A DNA stretch of 64,000 nt from CAZWKX01 sp964614095 (GTDB lineage Bacteria; Actinomycetota; Acidimicrobiia; Spongiisociales; UBA11373): contig CAZTJO010000001.1 in the NCBI GenBank assembly GCA_964614095.1, positions 62,001 through 126,000 on the forward strand, read 5' to 3'. Below are positions 14,625 through 22,757 of this stretch, one piece after another. The position numbers and the translations under genes are program-made. The notes under the pieces are model-generated. The model did no database searches. It saw only the letters and a program-made list of their open reading frames with translations, and had not been told where the DNA came from. Within the stretch, counting starts at the first letter, position 1. Each line of letters begins with the position of its first letter.

Positions 14625-15559
14625 CCACCGATTCTCCCGCCTGGGTCGCCGCGGCCACGGTCGAAGTCAACGGGATCTCAAAATGGTTCGGGCAGAAGGT
14701 GGCCGTTTCCGATGTGAGCTGCTCCTTCGGCCCCGGCATCACCGGGCTGCTTGGTCCCAATGGAGCCGGCAAGACCACGTTGCTGAGGATGGTCTGCGGC
14801 CTGCTCACCCCATCCGACGGATCGGTCTCCGTGCTCGGGCAGAACCCACGGCGCCGGCCTCAGGTCTACCGATCGCTCGCCCTCGTCCCGGAGGAGACCG
14901 CCCTCTACGGTTTTCAAACGGCACGCCAGTTCGTCAACTACTCGGCGGCGCTGTCCAAGGTCGATGTCGCCCGCGTCGACGACGCCATTGCATCCGTCAA
15001 TCTCGAGGATGCCGCCGACCGGCCGCTATCCGGCTACAGCAAAGGAATGCGTCAGCGCGCCAAGGTGGCTGCCGCATTGGTCACCGGCGCCGAGGTACTG
15101 GTGCTCGATGAGCCGTTGAACGGAACCGACCCCGTGCAACGGAGCCACTTGATCGACATCTTCCGCCGCCTTGCCGCCGCCGGGCACACCGTCATCGTTT
15201 CGTCCCACGTGCTTGCCGAGGTGGAGCGAATGGCCGACCGGGTGCTCGCCATCGTCGACGGCAAACTCGCCGCCGCCGGTGATGTGTCCGCCATACGGCG
15301 GGCCATGCTCGATACCCCCTACCGGGTCCGTATCGAGGCGGGCGACCCGCGGCGGCTGGCTTCGGCGCTGCTGCAGTCCGAGGCGGTCGAGGCGGCAAGC
15401 CTCGCCGGCCGGGCCCTGCATGTGGAAACGTCGGATCTGGTGCAGCTGGGACGCGTCCTGCCGCCCTTGGCTCGCGATCTCGATCTCAGCCTCACCCTGT
15501 TCGAGCCCGAGGACCTGTCGCTGGAGAGCGTCTTCCGCTACTTGGTGAGGCGACGATGA
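14621..15559 (+). CDS. ABC transporter ATP-binding protein (module 2)
   Basis: A 312-residue ATPase. Walker A GPNGAGKTT (residues 45-53), signature YSKGMRQRAKVAAALV, Walker B VLVLDEPLNGTDP, H-loop VSSHVLAEVE. The conserved Asp after the Walker B Pro-Leu-Asn is kept as GTDP. The GTG overlaps the previous permease stop as GTGA. It is clearly related to the module 1 ATPase but different, so the cassette probably assembles one exporter from two half-pairs, or two exporters expressed together. Confidence 0.88.
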   Translation: MTTDSPAWVAAATVEVNGISKWFGQKVAVSDVSCSFGPGITGLLGPNGAGKTTLLRMVCGLLTPSDGSVSVLGQNPRRRPQVYRSLALVPEETALYGFQTARQFVNYSAALSKVDVARVDDAIASVNLEDAADRPLSGYSKGMRQRAKVAAALVTGAEVLVLDEPLNGTDPVQRSHLIDIFRRLAAAGHTVIVSSHVLAEVERMADRVLAIVDGKLAAAGDVSAIRRAMLDTPYRVRIEAGDPRRLASALLQSEAVEAASLAGRALHVETSDLVQLGRVLPPLARDLDLSLTLFEPEDLSLESVFRYLVRRR

Positions 15560-16302
15560 GCGCCTTTCTCCGCATGTTCCGCACCGCTCTGCGCCAGCTG
15601 CTGGGCGGCAAGGGCGGACTCATCGTGTCCCTGCTGCTTGCCGCCCTGCCCACGCTCGTCACTTTCGTCGAGACTCGGAACGCGGCCCCAAGCCGGGCCG
15701 TCGCGGTCTTCCACGACGCCCCCATAGGCATCCTCTTCATCATCGTGCTGCCGGCGGTGTCCCTCGTCTTCGGCTCTTCCGCCCTCGGCGACGAACGCCG
15801 CGATCAGACCCTCTCATTCCTCCTGCTTCGCCCCCAGCCCCGGGCCGTCATCTCCGGCGCCAAGCTCCTGGCCGCGTGGACGCTCTCGTTCCTGGTGGTT
15901 GGAGGCGCCGCCGCCGCCGCGGCAACGGTCGTCGGAATCCGGAGCGGCGACTGGAGTGTCTTGGGCCCCATCGTGCTGGCCATGGCGATCTCCACGCTCG
16001 CCTACACCTCAGTTTTCCTGCTCCTGGGCTACGTGACCAAGTGGGCGGTGCTGGCCGGCCTTGCCTACGCTTTCATCTGGGAATCCGGGATCTCGTTTGC
16101 CGTCAGCGGCCTGTCCACCATCTCGCTGTTCCGTATCGGATTCAGCTCGTACGCCGCCCAGGTGGACATCCCCCGAAGCCTCCGCGACTTCCTGGGCACC
16201 CTGCAACCAGGCGCCGGCGGCGCCGCGGCGAAAGCAATCGTGATCGCCGGCATCGCCGTTCTCGTCGCCGCCAATCTGCTTCGGCACCGCGACATCACCT
16301 GA
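15556..16302 (+). CDS. ABC-2 type permease (module 2)
   Basis: A 248-residue membrane protein with about six hydrophobic segments (for example residues 23-37, 55-73, 106-125 and 224-240). GDERRDQTLSFLLLRPQPR near residue 76 matches the ABC-2 permease loop before TM3. The ATG overlaps the preceding ATPase stop as ATGA, closing the four-gene cassette. A 63-bp gap without a clear terminator hairpin separates it from murJ. Confidence 0.82.
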   Translation: MSAFLRMFRTALRQLLGGKGGLIVSLLLAALPTLVTFVETRNAAPSRAVAVFHDAPIGILFIIVLPAVSLVFGSSALGDERRDQTLSFLLLRPQPRAVISGAKLLAAWTLSFLVVGGAAAAAATVVGIRSGDWSVLGPIVLAMAISTLAYTSVFLLLGYVTKWAVLAGLAYAFIWESGISFAVSGLSTISLFRIGFSSYAAQVDIPRSLRDFLGTLQPGAGGAAAKAIVIAGIAVLVAANLLRHRDIT

Positions 16303-16365
16303 CCCTCGTGCCTGGGCCATCGGCATGCCCCCGCGCCGGGCGACGCCGCGGCTAAGTTGCCTCAC

Positions 16366-17922
16366 GTGACTGAGCCCGGAACGGCCTCGTCCCGACGAGG
16401 CCTCTACCGCCAGATGGGCATTGCCGCCGCCATCGTTGCCGGCGGCACCCTGCTGTCACGGGTACTGGGCCTGGTGCGGCAAATCGTCTTCGCCTGGCTG
16501 CTCGGGGCCGGGGCCGCAGGCGACGAGTACTTCGTCGCCTTCATAATTCCCGATTTCCTCAACTACCTCCTGGCCGGCGCCTACATGGCGATCACTCTGA
16601 TCCCCATCCTCACCCGACGGTTCGCCACCGGAGACGACGAGGACGCGTGGCGGGCCTTCTGGGCGGTGGCACGGCCGCTCACCATCGGCTCCGTAGTACT
16701 GGTCGCCTTCGCCATGCCCTTCGTCGGCTCAGTGCTGGGCACCGTCGAGCCAGGTTTCACCGCCGAGCAGGTAGCCAACGCCTCCCGCCTCACCCGCATC
16801 GTGCTGCCCGCCCAGATCTTCTTCATCCTCGGCCAGCTGCTCACTGCGGTTCAGTTCGCTCGGGAGCGCTTCTTGATCCCCGTCCTCGGACCCATCGTCT
16901 ACAACATCGGCATCATCGCCGGCGGCATCGCCGGCGGCATCGGACGAGATAATCCCACCGCCGACGGTTTCGCCTGGGGGGCTCTAGTGGGCGCCTTCCT
17001 CGGGATCTTCCTGCTGCAGGCCTGGGGCGCATGCCGCTGCGGCCTCAAGCTGCCCGAGGGGTCGATCCGCCGCCACCCTGCGGTCAAGCGCTACTTCGCC
17101 CTCGCCATCCCCCTGATGCTCGGTCAGTCGCTGGTGGTCCTCGACGAGCAGCTCGGCCGCACCTTCGGATCACTCTGGGAGAACGGAGGGGTATCGTGGC
17201 TCACCTTCGCGCGTCAGACGATGCTCGTTCCCGTCGGAGTCATCGCCCAGGCCGCGGGAGTAGCCACCTATCCGTTCCTGGCCCGGCTCGTCGCCGAGGG
17301 CAAACACCGCGAGATGGCCCAAGCCGTCGGCCGCGCCCTGCGCTACATCGTGGTGTTCAGCCTGGCCGCCGCCGCTGGCCTCATCGCCCTGGCAGTGCCG
17401 ACGGTGAGGCTTCTCTACGAGCGCGGCTCATTCGACGACGCCGACACTCTGGCCACCGCCGGCACCCTCGTCTTCTTCGCCCTCGGGGTGCCGCTGTGGG
17501 GCCTGCAGCAGATCCTGGCCCGCGGTTTCTACGCCCGCGAGGAGATGTGGACCCCGGTGATCGTGGGGACTCTGGCCACCGCCGCCGCCGTGCCTATCTA
17601 CTGGGGCCTGAACGAGGCCATGGGGGTTGATGGCCTGGCGTTGGCCAGCACCGTGGCGATCCTCCTCTACACGGGCGCCCTCGCCGCCATCTGGTACCGA
17701 CGCACCGGCTGGGAGGAGGCCCGCCCCGTAGGCATCACTTCATTGCGCAACCTGCCTCTGGCGATCGCCGCCGGCTTCGCCGCTTGGGGAACCGCAGGCT
17801 GGGTCATGGACCGTTTCCCCATTCAGGGCGAGATCTCGAGCCTCAGCGCCGTCGCCGCCGGAGGTGTGGTGCTGCTAGCGGTGGCACTGCTGCCGCCATC
17901 GGTACGCCGCGATCTGTCCTAG
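16366..17922 (+). CDS. murJ: MurJ/MviN-family lipid II flippase
   Basis: A 518-residue polytopic membrane protein of the MOP superfamily with about 14 hydrophobic helices. TLLSRVLGLVRQIVFAWLLGAG near residue 30 and AGDEYFVAFIIPDFLNYLLAGA near 50 match MurJ TM1-2, with the conserved Arg pair used for lipid-linked substrate. It would flip peptidoglycan precursor to the outer leaflet. TAAGTT at 16353-16358 lies 7 nt before the GTG, so I chose that start. A MurJ-fold exporter of another polyprenyl-linked sugar cannot be excluded. Confidence 0.85.
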   Translation: MTEPGTASSRRGLYRQMGIAAAIVAGGTLLSRVLGLVRQIVFAWLLGAGAAGDEYFVAFIIPDFLNYLLAGAYMAITLIPILTRRFATGDDEDAWRAFWAVARPLTIGSVVLVAFAMPFVGSVLGTVEPGFTAEQVANASRLTRIVLPAQIFFILGQLLTAVQFARERFLIPVLGPIVYNIGIIAGGIAGGIGRDNPTADGFAWGALVGAFLGIFLLQAWGACRCGLKLPEGSIRRHPAVKRYFALAIPLMLGQSLVVLDEQLGRTFGSLWENGGVSWLTFARQTMLVPVGVIAQAAGVATYPFLARLVAEGKHREMAQAVGRALRYIVVFSLAAAAGLIALAVPTVRLLYERGSFDDADTLATAGTLVFFALGVPLWGLQQILARGFYAREEMWTPVIVGTLATAAAVPIYWGLNEAMGVDGLALASTVAILLYTGALAAIWYRRTGWEEARPVGITSLRNLPLAIAAGFAAWGTAGWVMDRFPIQGEISSLSAVAAGGVVLLAVALLPPSVRRDLS

Positions 17923-17961
17923 CGGAGCAGGGGGCCCGGTGCGTCCTACCATCACAGACAC

Positions 17962-18663
17962 ATGCACCTGTCTTCTGCCCTCTGGCGTGCTGCCCTCAAA
18001 TGGCCCCGTCTGCAACGCCTCGAAGTCCTCGACCTCCCCGAGTTCGGCGCCCGAATCGTGCAGATACCCAAGGCGGGATCGGGCACGATCCGCATGCACG
18101 TGCTGCGCCGTCTTCGGGAGGTCTCCGGCAGCGATCTCCCCAAATCGCACCTGTGGCGCCATGTGCGGTTTGTGAAACCGGAGCGCCTTCCCCACCTCAA
18201 CCCACCCCAATTCACCTTCGCCTTTGTGCGCTCGCCCTACCCGCGCCTCGTCTCCTGCTACCGCCACAAGATCGCGCAGCCCCGCGAGCGGGGGCACCGT
18301 ATCTCTCCCCTCTTCGCCGTATACGGAGGCACCTTTTCTCTCCGCATGGATTTCCCCGCCTTCGTGCGAGCGGTAGCGAGCGTGCCGGACCGGCGGGCCG
18401 AAAAACACTTCCGATCGCAAACCGCGTTCCTCTACCACAACGGCAGGCTGCTCGTCGATTTTGTGGGCCACCTGGAACGGTTCGACGAGGGATGGACCGA
18501 GGTATGTCGCCAGACCAATCTGGGCCCGGTGGCACGGGCCTACAACGTCACCGGAGACGCCGACCTTGCCGCCTGGTACAACCCTGAGCTCCTCGGTCTC
18601 GTGAACGATCGATACCGAGACGACTTCAACGCCTTCGGCTACGAAGTCACCACAGGACTCTGA
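17962..18663 (+). CDS. Sulfotransferase family 2 protein
   Basis: A 233-residue protein with both PAPS-binding motifs of carbohydrate sulfotransferases: the 5'-phosphosulfate loop IPKAGSGTIR (residues 35-44) and the 3'-phosphate motif FAFVRSPYPRLVSCYRHKI (86-104). It would transfer sulfate from PAPS to a hydroxyl, probably of a cell-surface glycan or glycolipid. There is no signal peptide, so it would act in the cytoplasm. TACCAT at 17947-17952, 9 nt before the ATG, suggests its own promoter. It converges on sodN with a 6-bp gap. Confidence 0.85.
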   Translation: MHLSSALWRAALKWPRLQRLEVLDLPEFGARIVQIPKAGSGTIRMHVLRRLREVSGSDLPKSHLWRHVRFVKPERLPHLNPPQFTFAFVRSPYPRLVSCYRHKIAQPRERGHRISPLFAVYGGTFSLRMDFPAFVRAVASVPDRRAEKHFRSQTAFLYHNGRLLVDFVGHLERFDEGWTEVCRQTNLGPVARAYNVTGDADLAAWYNPELLGLVNDRYRDDFNAFGYEVTTGL

Positions 18664-18669
18664 CCGCCT

Positions 18670-19056
18670 CTAGGCCTTTTTCGTCTCGGCAAAGATCTGG
18701 GCAATCTCATCGTTGAGCGCCAGCAGCTCTTCACCGACGGCGGGATCCATCGACTTCTTGGCATCGCCGGCCTTTTTGGTCGCCCTCCAGAAGAGGTCGT
18801 GGAGCTGCGGGAAACGTTCGACGTGGGGCGGCTTGAAGTAGTCGGTCCACAACACCCAGAGGTGATGTTTGACGAGCTCGGCCCGCTGCTCCTTGATGAT
18901 GACGCAGCGTTGGCGGAACACCTCGTCGTCGGAGTCTTGGTACTTCTAAGCGATGGCCTTCACTGACTCTGCCTCGATGCGGGCCTGGGCCGGGTCGTAG
19001 ACACCGCAGAACAGATCGCAGTGGGCGTGGGCGACACGACGGGGTCTGAGCAGCAT
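18670..19056 (-). pseudogene. sodN: Nickel superoxide dismutase interrupted by an in-frame TAG
   Basis: The minus strand reads an AGGAGG, then an ATG at 19056, an 11-residue leader ending AHA, then the nickel hook HCDLFCGVYDP and a full NiSOD body through KHHLWVLWTDYFKPPH to FAETKKA. That is 128 codons with no frameshift. Codon 37 (18946-18948) is TAG in AIA-stop-KYQ, where the family has Glu or Gln; one G-to-T change from GAG explains it. Residue 5 of the mature hook is Phe, where Pro is usual. The maturation protease gene sodX is intact next door. Recent nonsense mutation, readthrough or assembly error are all possible. Confidence 0.88.
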
Positions 19057-19123
19057 GAGCTGGGTACCTCCTGACTGAGATCGTTCACCCTACACTCGCC
19101 CCGATTGCTGTATGGAGGCCGTG

Positions 19124-19537
19124 ATGAAGCGTCTTGCGCTGCTGCTCGCCGGCGTCCTTGCCGCGGCCTATGTGGCACGACGCGTCGTGGCCTACGAGAT
19201 CGCCGACCGGAGCATGGAGCCCACCTTGCGTCACGGCGACTGTGTCCTGGGCTGGCGCCGGCCGCGCCGCCTGCGCCGGGGACAAATAGTGGTAATCGAA
19301 CACCCGATGCGGCCGGCCTTCGAGATGGTAAAAAGAATCGCCGCCGCTGCCGGCGAGGATGCCGACGGCCGCACTCTCGGCCCCGGAGAGATCTGGGTAC
19401 TCGGAGACAACGCCGATGCCGGGAGCGTCGACAGCCGCTCTCTGGGCATCCTCAGGACACGGTGGGTGAGGGCCATGGTGTTTCTCCGCTATCGGCCCTG
19501 GCCTCCGCTCGTTCTCGGCACCAACCCCGATCGCTAA
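19124..19537 (+). CDS. sodX: NiSOD maturation protease, S26 signal-peptidase family
   Basis: A 137-residue membrane-anchored S26 peptidase. It has one N-terminal hydrophobic segment (residues 4-17), Ser30 in DRSMEPTLRHGD as nucleophile, Lys70 in MVKRIAA as general base, and the later GDNADAGSVDSR box. In actinobacteria and cyanobacteria such a protein encoded beside sodN removes the NiSOD leader to free His1. It diverges from sodN. I prefer this ATG because GGAGG lies 5 bases upstream; an ATG at 19112 is in frame. Confidence 0.85.
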   Translation: MKRLALLLAGVLAAAYVARRVVAYEIADRSMEPTLRHGDCVLGWRRPRRLRRGQIVVIEHPMRPAFEMVKRIAAAAGEDADGRTLGPGEIWVLGDNADAGSVDSRSLGILRTRWVRAMVFLRYRPWPPLVLGTNPDR

Positions 19538-19575
19538 GGTAGCCGCATCCGCCACCTCATTCCGGAGGGACACGC

Positions 19576-21306
19576 ATGACAACCGAAACTCCCGCCGAAG
19601 CTGGCAGCAAGTCCCATTTGGGCCGCAATCTCGCCATTTTTGTCGGTGGCACACTCGCCGCACTCCTCCTGGTGGGCGGGGCCGCCGCTCTGATGCGCAA
19701 GGGCGAGGCGCCCTTCCCCGGTGCCGAGATCATGCCGCCGGATCCCCTCGTGTACTTGCACGTCGACATCTCCGATCCCGACGCCGACCGGCTCATCGCC
19801 ACGTTCGATGAGGCCAGCGCCGAGCTTGGTGGAGGCCTTGAGGCGATGATCGCAGACAGTGGGCTTCTGGAGAGTCTCGGGATCACCAACGGCATGGACC
19901 TGGACACCGACGTGCGGGCCCAGGTCGACACCTGGCTGGGAGAGACGCTCGGCACCGATCTCGAGGAGTTGCGTGATGTGGCCGGTGACGAGATGGCTCT
20001 GGGAATCTACAACGTCGATTTTGGACGTTTCCTGGACACAACGAATGCATCCATGCTCATCGCCGTGGAGATGAAGGGTGACGCCGCGGCCTTCCTGGAC
20101 AAGACCATCGCTTTTGTGGAGACCGAGCAAGACGTCTCCTTCACCGAGACGAGCCATGGCGAAGACGTGATCCACACCGCCGATGATGTCGGCGGTGAGT
20201 CCATGTCCCTGACCCTCTCCGACGGCGTCCTCATCATGGCTAACGATGCGGACCTGCTTGTTGCTGCACTCGACGCCCGAGCCGGCGAATCACTTGCCGA
20301 TGACCCGGACTTTGCGGACGTCCTGGCCGAGCTGCCCGAAGACCGTATGGTCACCGCCTACCTGGCCGTTGACCCCCTCGCCGAGCTGTACGAGCAGCTG
20401 CTCGGCTCGCCGCTGCTGGCCGGCACCGCGGTCGCCGAAGACCAGCTGCAGGCCGGCCTCGAAGCAGTGCACGGCGTCGGAATGAGCGTTGTGCTCGACA
20501 GCGATTCCGCGCGTATCGACCTGGTGACGATCGACGATCCGGAGGACCCGGAGTTTGCCGCCGCAGGACCCATGGTCGCCAGTGACATGCCCGACCGTCT
20601 CCCCGCCGACACTGTGGCCTACGCCGGATTCGGCCCGATCGACCTCGGCATCGATTGGCAGACGATACGAGACGAGATGAGTGCGGCGATCGATGCACCG
20701 GAGATGGCGAGCGTCCAGGGACTGCTGGATTGGGTCGAATTCAACGCCGGGGTCAGTTTCCAGGAGGATCTCTTCGATCAGCTCACCGGCGAGATGGCAT
20801 TCGGCCTCTTCCCGGCAACCGAAGGCGTCATCGCCGCCTCGGGCGAGGCCAACCTCGGTTTTGTGGCGGGTGCAGGGATCAACGACCCGGCCTCGATGGC
20901 GGACACCATCGAGGCCTTGCTGCCCATGGCTCAGATGCTGATCGGGATTGAGCCGACGCAGATCGCTCCCGGGCTATACAGCCTCCCCATGGGTGACGGC
21001 GGTGGCGTGGTCATCGGAATCGCCGGTGACTACGCGGTCATAGCCAGCCACGAGGACCATGCCAATCTGATCGGAGATGGCGCCGCGGAAGCGCTCTCCG
21101 GCTCGCCGGTCTACCAGCAGACCATGAGCGCCCTGCCCGACGGATCGGTGCCCGTCTTCTATCTGGATGTGACCGGACTGATAAATGCCATCGAGGTGCC
21201 TGACGATGTTGCAGCCATGCTGGCTCCGCTGCAGTCGGCGGGAGTCTCGATACACAACACGCCCGGCGTCTCCCTGATCACCATGGTCGTGTTCATCGAC
21301 TACTGA
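19576..21306 (+). CDS. DUF3352-family membrane-anchored protein
   Basis: A 576-residue protein with a short cytosolic N-terminus, one hydrophobic anchor (residues 19-39, NLAIFVGGTLAALLLVGGAA) and a long acidic extracytoplasmic region. Repeated blocks such as DPLVYLHVDISDPDAD, DTVAYAGFGPID and GSVPVFYLDVTGL mark the DUF3352 family, whose role is unknown. Mature pI is clearly low from the Asp/Glu content. A GGAGGG ribosome-binding site precedes the ATG. Its end overlaps the converging glgA by 7 bp. Confidence 0.75.
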   Translation: MTTETPAEAGSKSHLGRNLAIFVGGTLAALLLVGGAAALMRKGEAPFPGAEIMPPDPLVYLHVDISDPDADRLIATFDEASAELGGGLEAMIADSGLLESLGITNGMDLDTDVRAQVDTWLGETLGTDLEELRDVAGDEMALGIYNVDFGRFLDTTNASMLIAVEMKGDAAAFLDKTIAFVETEQDVSFTETSHGEDVIHTADDVGGESMSLTLSDGVLIMANDADLLVAALDARAGESLADDPDFADVLAELPEDRMVTAYLAVDPLAELYEQLLGSPLLAGTAVAEDQLQAGLEAVHGVGMSVVLDSDSARIDLVTIDDPEDPEFAAAGPMVASDMPDRLPADTVAYAGFGPIDLGIDWQTIRDEMSAAIDAPEMASVQGLLDWVEFNAGVSFQEDLFDQLTGEMAFGLFPATEGVIAASGEANLGFVAGAGINDPASMADTIEALLPMAQMLIGIEPTQIAPGLYSLPMGDGGGVVIGIAGDYAVIASHEDHANLIGDGAAEALSGSPVYQQTMSALPDGSVPVFYLDVTGLINAIEVPDDVAAMLAPLQSAGVSIHNTPGVSLITMVVFIDY

Positions 21307-22757
21307 TCGGCAGGTTGCTCCGTGCTCGCCGCCGCTTTTTCGGCGCGCACATAGGTGGCGCGGTACTTCTCGGCCGTGCTTTGCCACGAGTAGTCGCCGG
21401 TCATGCCGTTGTACACGATGCGATGCCAGGCCTCCCTGTCGGCAAAGGTCTCCAGGGCCGCCGAGATCGCCGAGGTGAGCGCCGCTTTAGTGTGGGGTGA
21501 AAACAGGAAACCGCTGCCGGTGCCGGTGCTGGGATCCCACGGCTGCACGGAATCGGCGAGCCCTCCGGTGCGGTGCACCACCGGCACCGTGCCGTACTTC
21601 ATGCTGTACATCTGATTGAGTCCACAGGGTTCATACTTCGACGGCATGAGGAAGAAGCTCGATCCGGCCTCGATGAGGTGCGCCAACCCGGGATCGAAGT
21701 CATGAACGTACCCGGCGGCACCAGGAAACCGATCCTGGAGAGACCGGAACATCGTCTCGTACCGGGCCTCTCCCGTCCCCACGGCCGCCAATTGCATACG
21801 GCCCGAAGACAACAGCGGAGGCAGCGTGTCCCGCAGGAGGTCAAAACCCTTCTGCTCGGCCAGGCGTGACACTACGCCGAAGATCGGAACGCCGGAGCGG
21901 TCGTCGAGACCAAGGCGTTCCCGCAGGGCAGCGGTGTTCTCCGCCTTGCCGGCCAGGTTGTAGTGGCCGTAGTTGCGGGGGATCCACGGGTCGGTCTCCG
22001 GGTCCCATTCGTCACCGATCCCGTTGAGGATGCCGACTAGATCTCCACGGCGTGAGCGCAGCACCTCGTCGAGGCCCATACCTCTCTGCGGAGTGAGGAT
22101 CTCCCTGGCGTGACCGGGACTCACCGTCGTGACCATCGTGGCCGTGGCGATGCCGGTCTTCAGCGAGTTGATCCGTCCGGCAATGAGATCATCGGCGGGG
22201 AAAAGATCCGCCTGTTCGGCGAGGCCGAGCCTGCGCAGATCGGCTGCGGGGAAGATGCCTTGGTACGCCAGATTGTGGATGGTGAACACGGTCGGTTTTG
22301 CCGCCCAGTAGTCCCCCGCCGCCCGCAGGTGGGGCACGATGAGCCCGGTGTGCCAGTCGTTGGCGTGGATCACGTCGGGCACCCAGCCCATTGCGTCACA
22401 CACGGCAGGCACCGATGCGGTCAGCACCCCATAGACGAGATGCTCGTCATCGCCTCCGGCATAGATTGCCCCCCGGTGGAAACGATCCGGCGCATCAATG
22501 AGATACACCCAAGGCAGGTCGGGCCCGGGGTCACCGAGCGTAAACACGTCCAGTTTCCCCAGCTCGCCGATGTCAACCCCAGAGACCACCTGGCGCACCG
22601 GCAGGTCGCCCGCCTCGAGCACGTCGTAGAAGGGAACAAAAACGCATACCTCATCACCACCGGCGGCGAGAGAGTGCGGCAGCCAGCGGGACACATCGCC
22701 CAAACCGCCCACGTGTGCGTGCGGAGCAAGTTCGGCGGTGATGAAGGCGATGCGCAT
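21300..22757 (-). CDS. glgA: Glycogen synthase (ADP-glucose type)
   Basis: GT5 glycogen synthase of 485 residues; extends alpha-1,4-glucan from ADP-glucose. It keeps HNLAYQGIF, SRLAEQKG with the Arg and Lys of the nucleotide site, and SKYEPCGLNQMYSMKYG followed by RTGGLADSV. The N-terminal ADP-glucose motif KxGGL reads HVGGL, with His15 in place of the conserved Lys. The ATG overlaps the glgC stop by one base (TGATG), so the pair is coupled. An in-frame start at 22847 lies inside glgC and is not used. Confidence 0.92.
   Translation of the reverse strand: MRIAFITAELAPHAHVGGLGDVSRWLPHSLAAGGDEVCVFVPFYDVLEAGDLPVRQVVSGVDIGELGKLDVFTLGDPGPDLPWVYLIDAPDRFHRGAIYAGGDDEHLVYGVLTASVPAVCDAMGWVPDVIHANDWHTGLIVPHLRAAGDYWAAKPTVFTIHNLAYQGIFPAADLRRLGLAEQADLFPADDLIAGRINSLKTGIATATMVTTVSPGHAREILTPQRGMGLDEVLRSRRGDLVGILNGIGDEWDPETDPWIPRNYGHYNLAGKAENTAALRERLGLDDRSGVPIFGVVSRLAEQKGFDLLRDTLPPLLSSGRMQLAAVGTGEARYETMFRSLQDRFPGAAGYVHDFDPGLAHLIEAGSSFFLMPSKYEPCGLNQMYSMKYGTVPVVHRTGGLADSVQPWDPSTGTGSGFLFSPHTKAALTSAISAALETFADREAWHRIVYNGMTGDYSWQSTAEKYRATYVRAEKAAASTEQPADQ

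Noticed and set aside
18960..19178. Minus-strand frame overlapping the sodN leader in another phase
   Set aside because: The NiSOD phase carries the conserved hook, leader and ribosome-binding site; the other phase is low-complexity Arg/Ala sequence.
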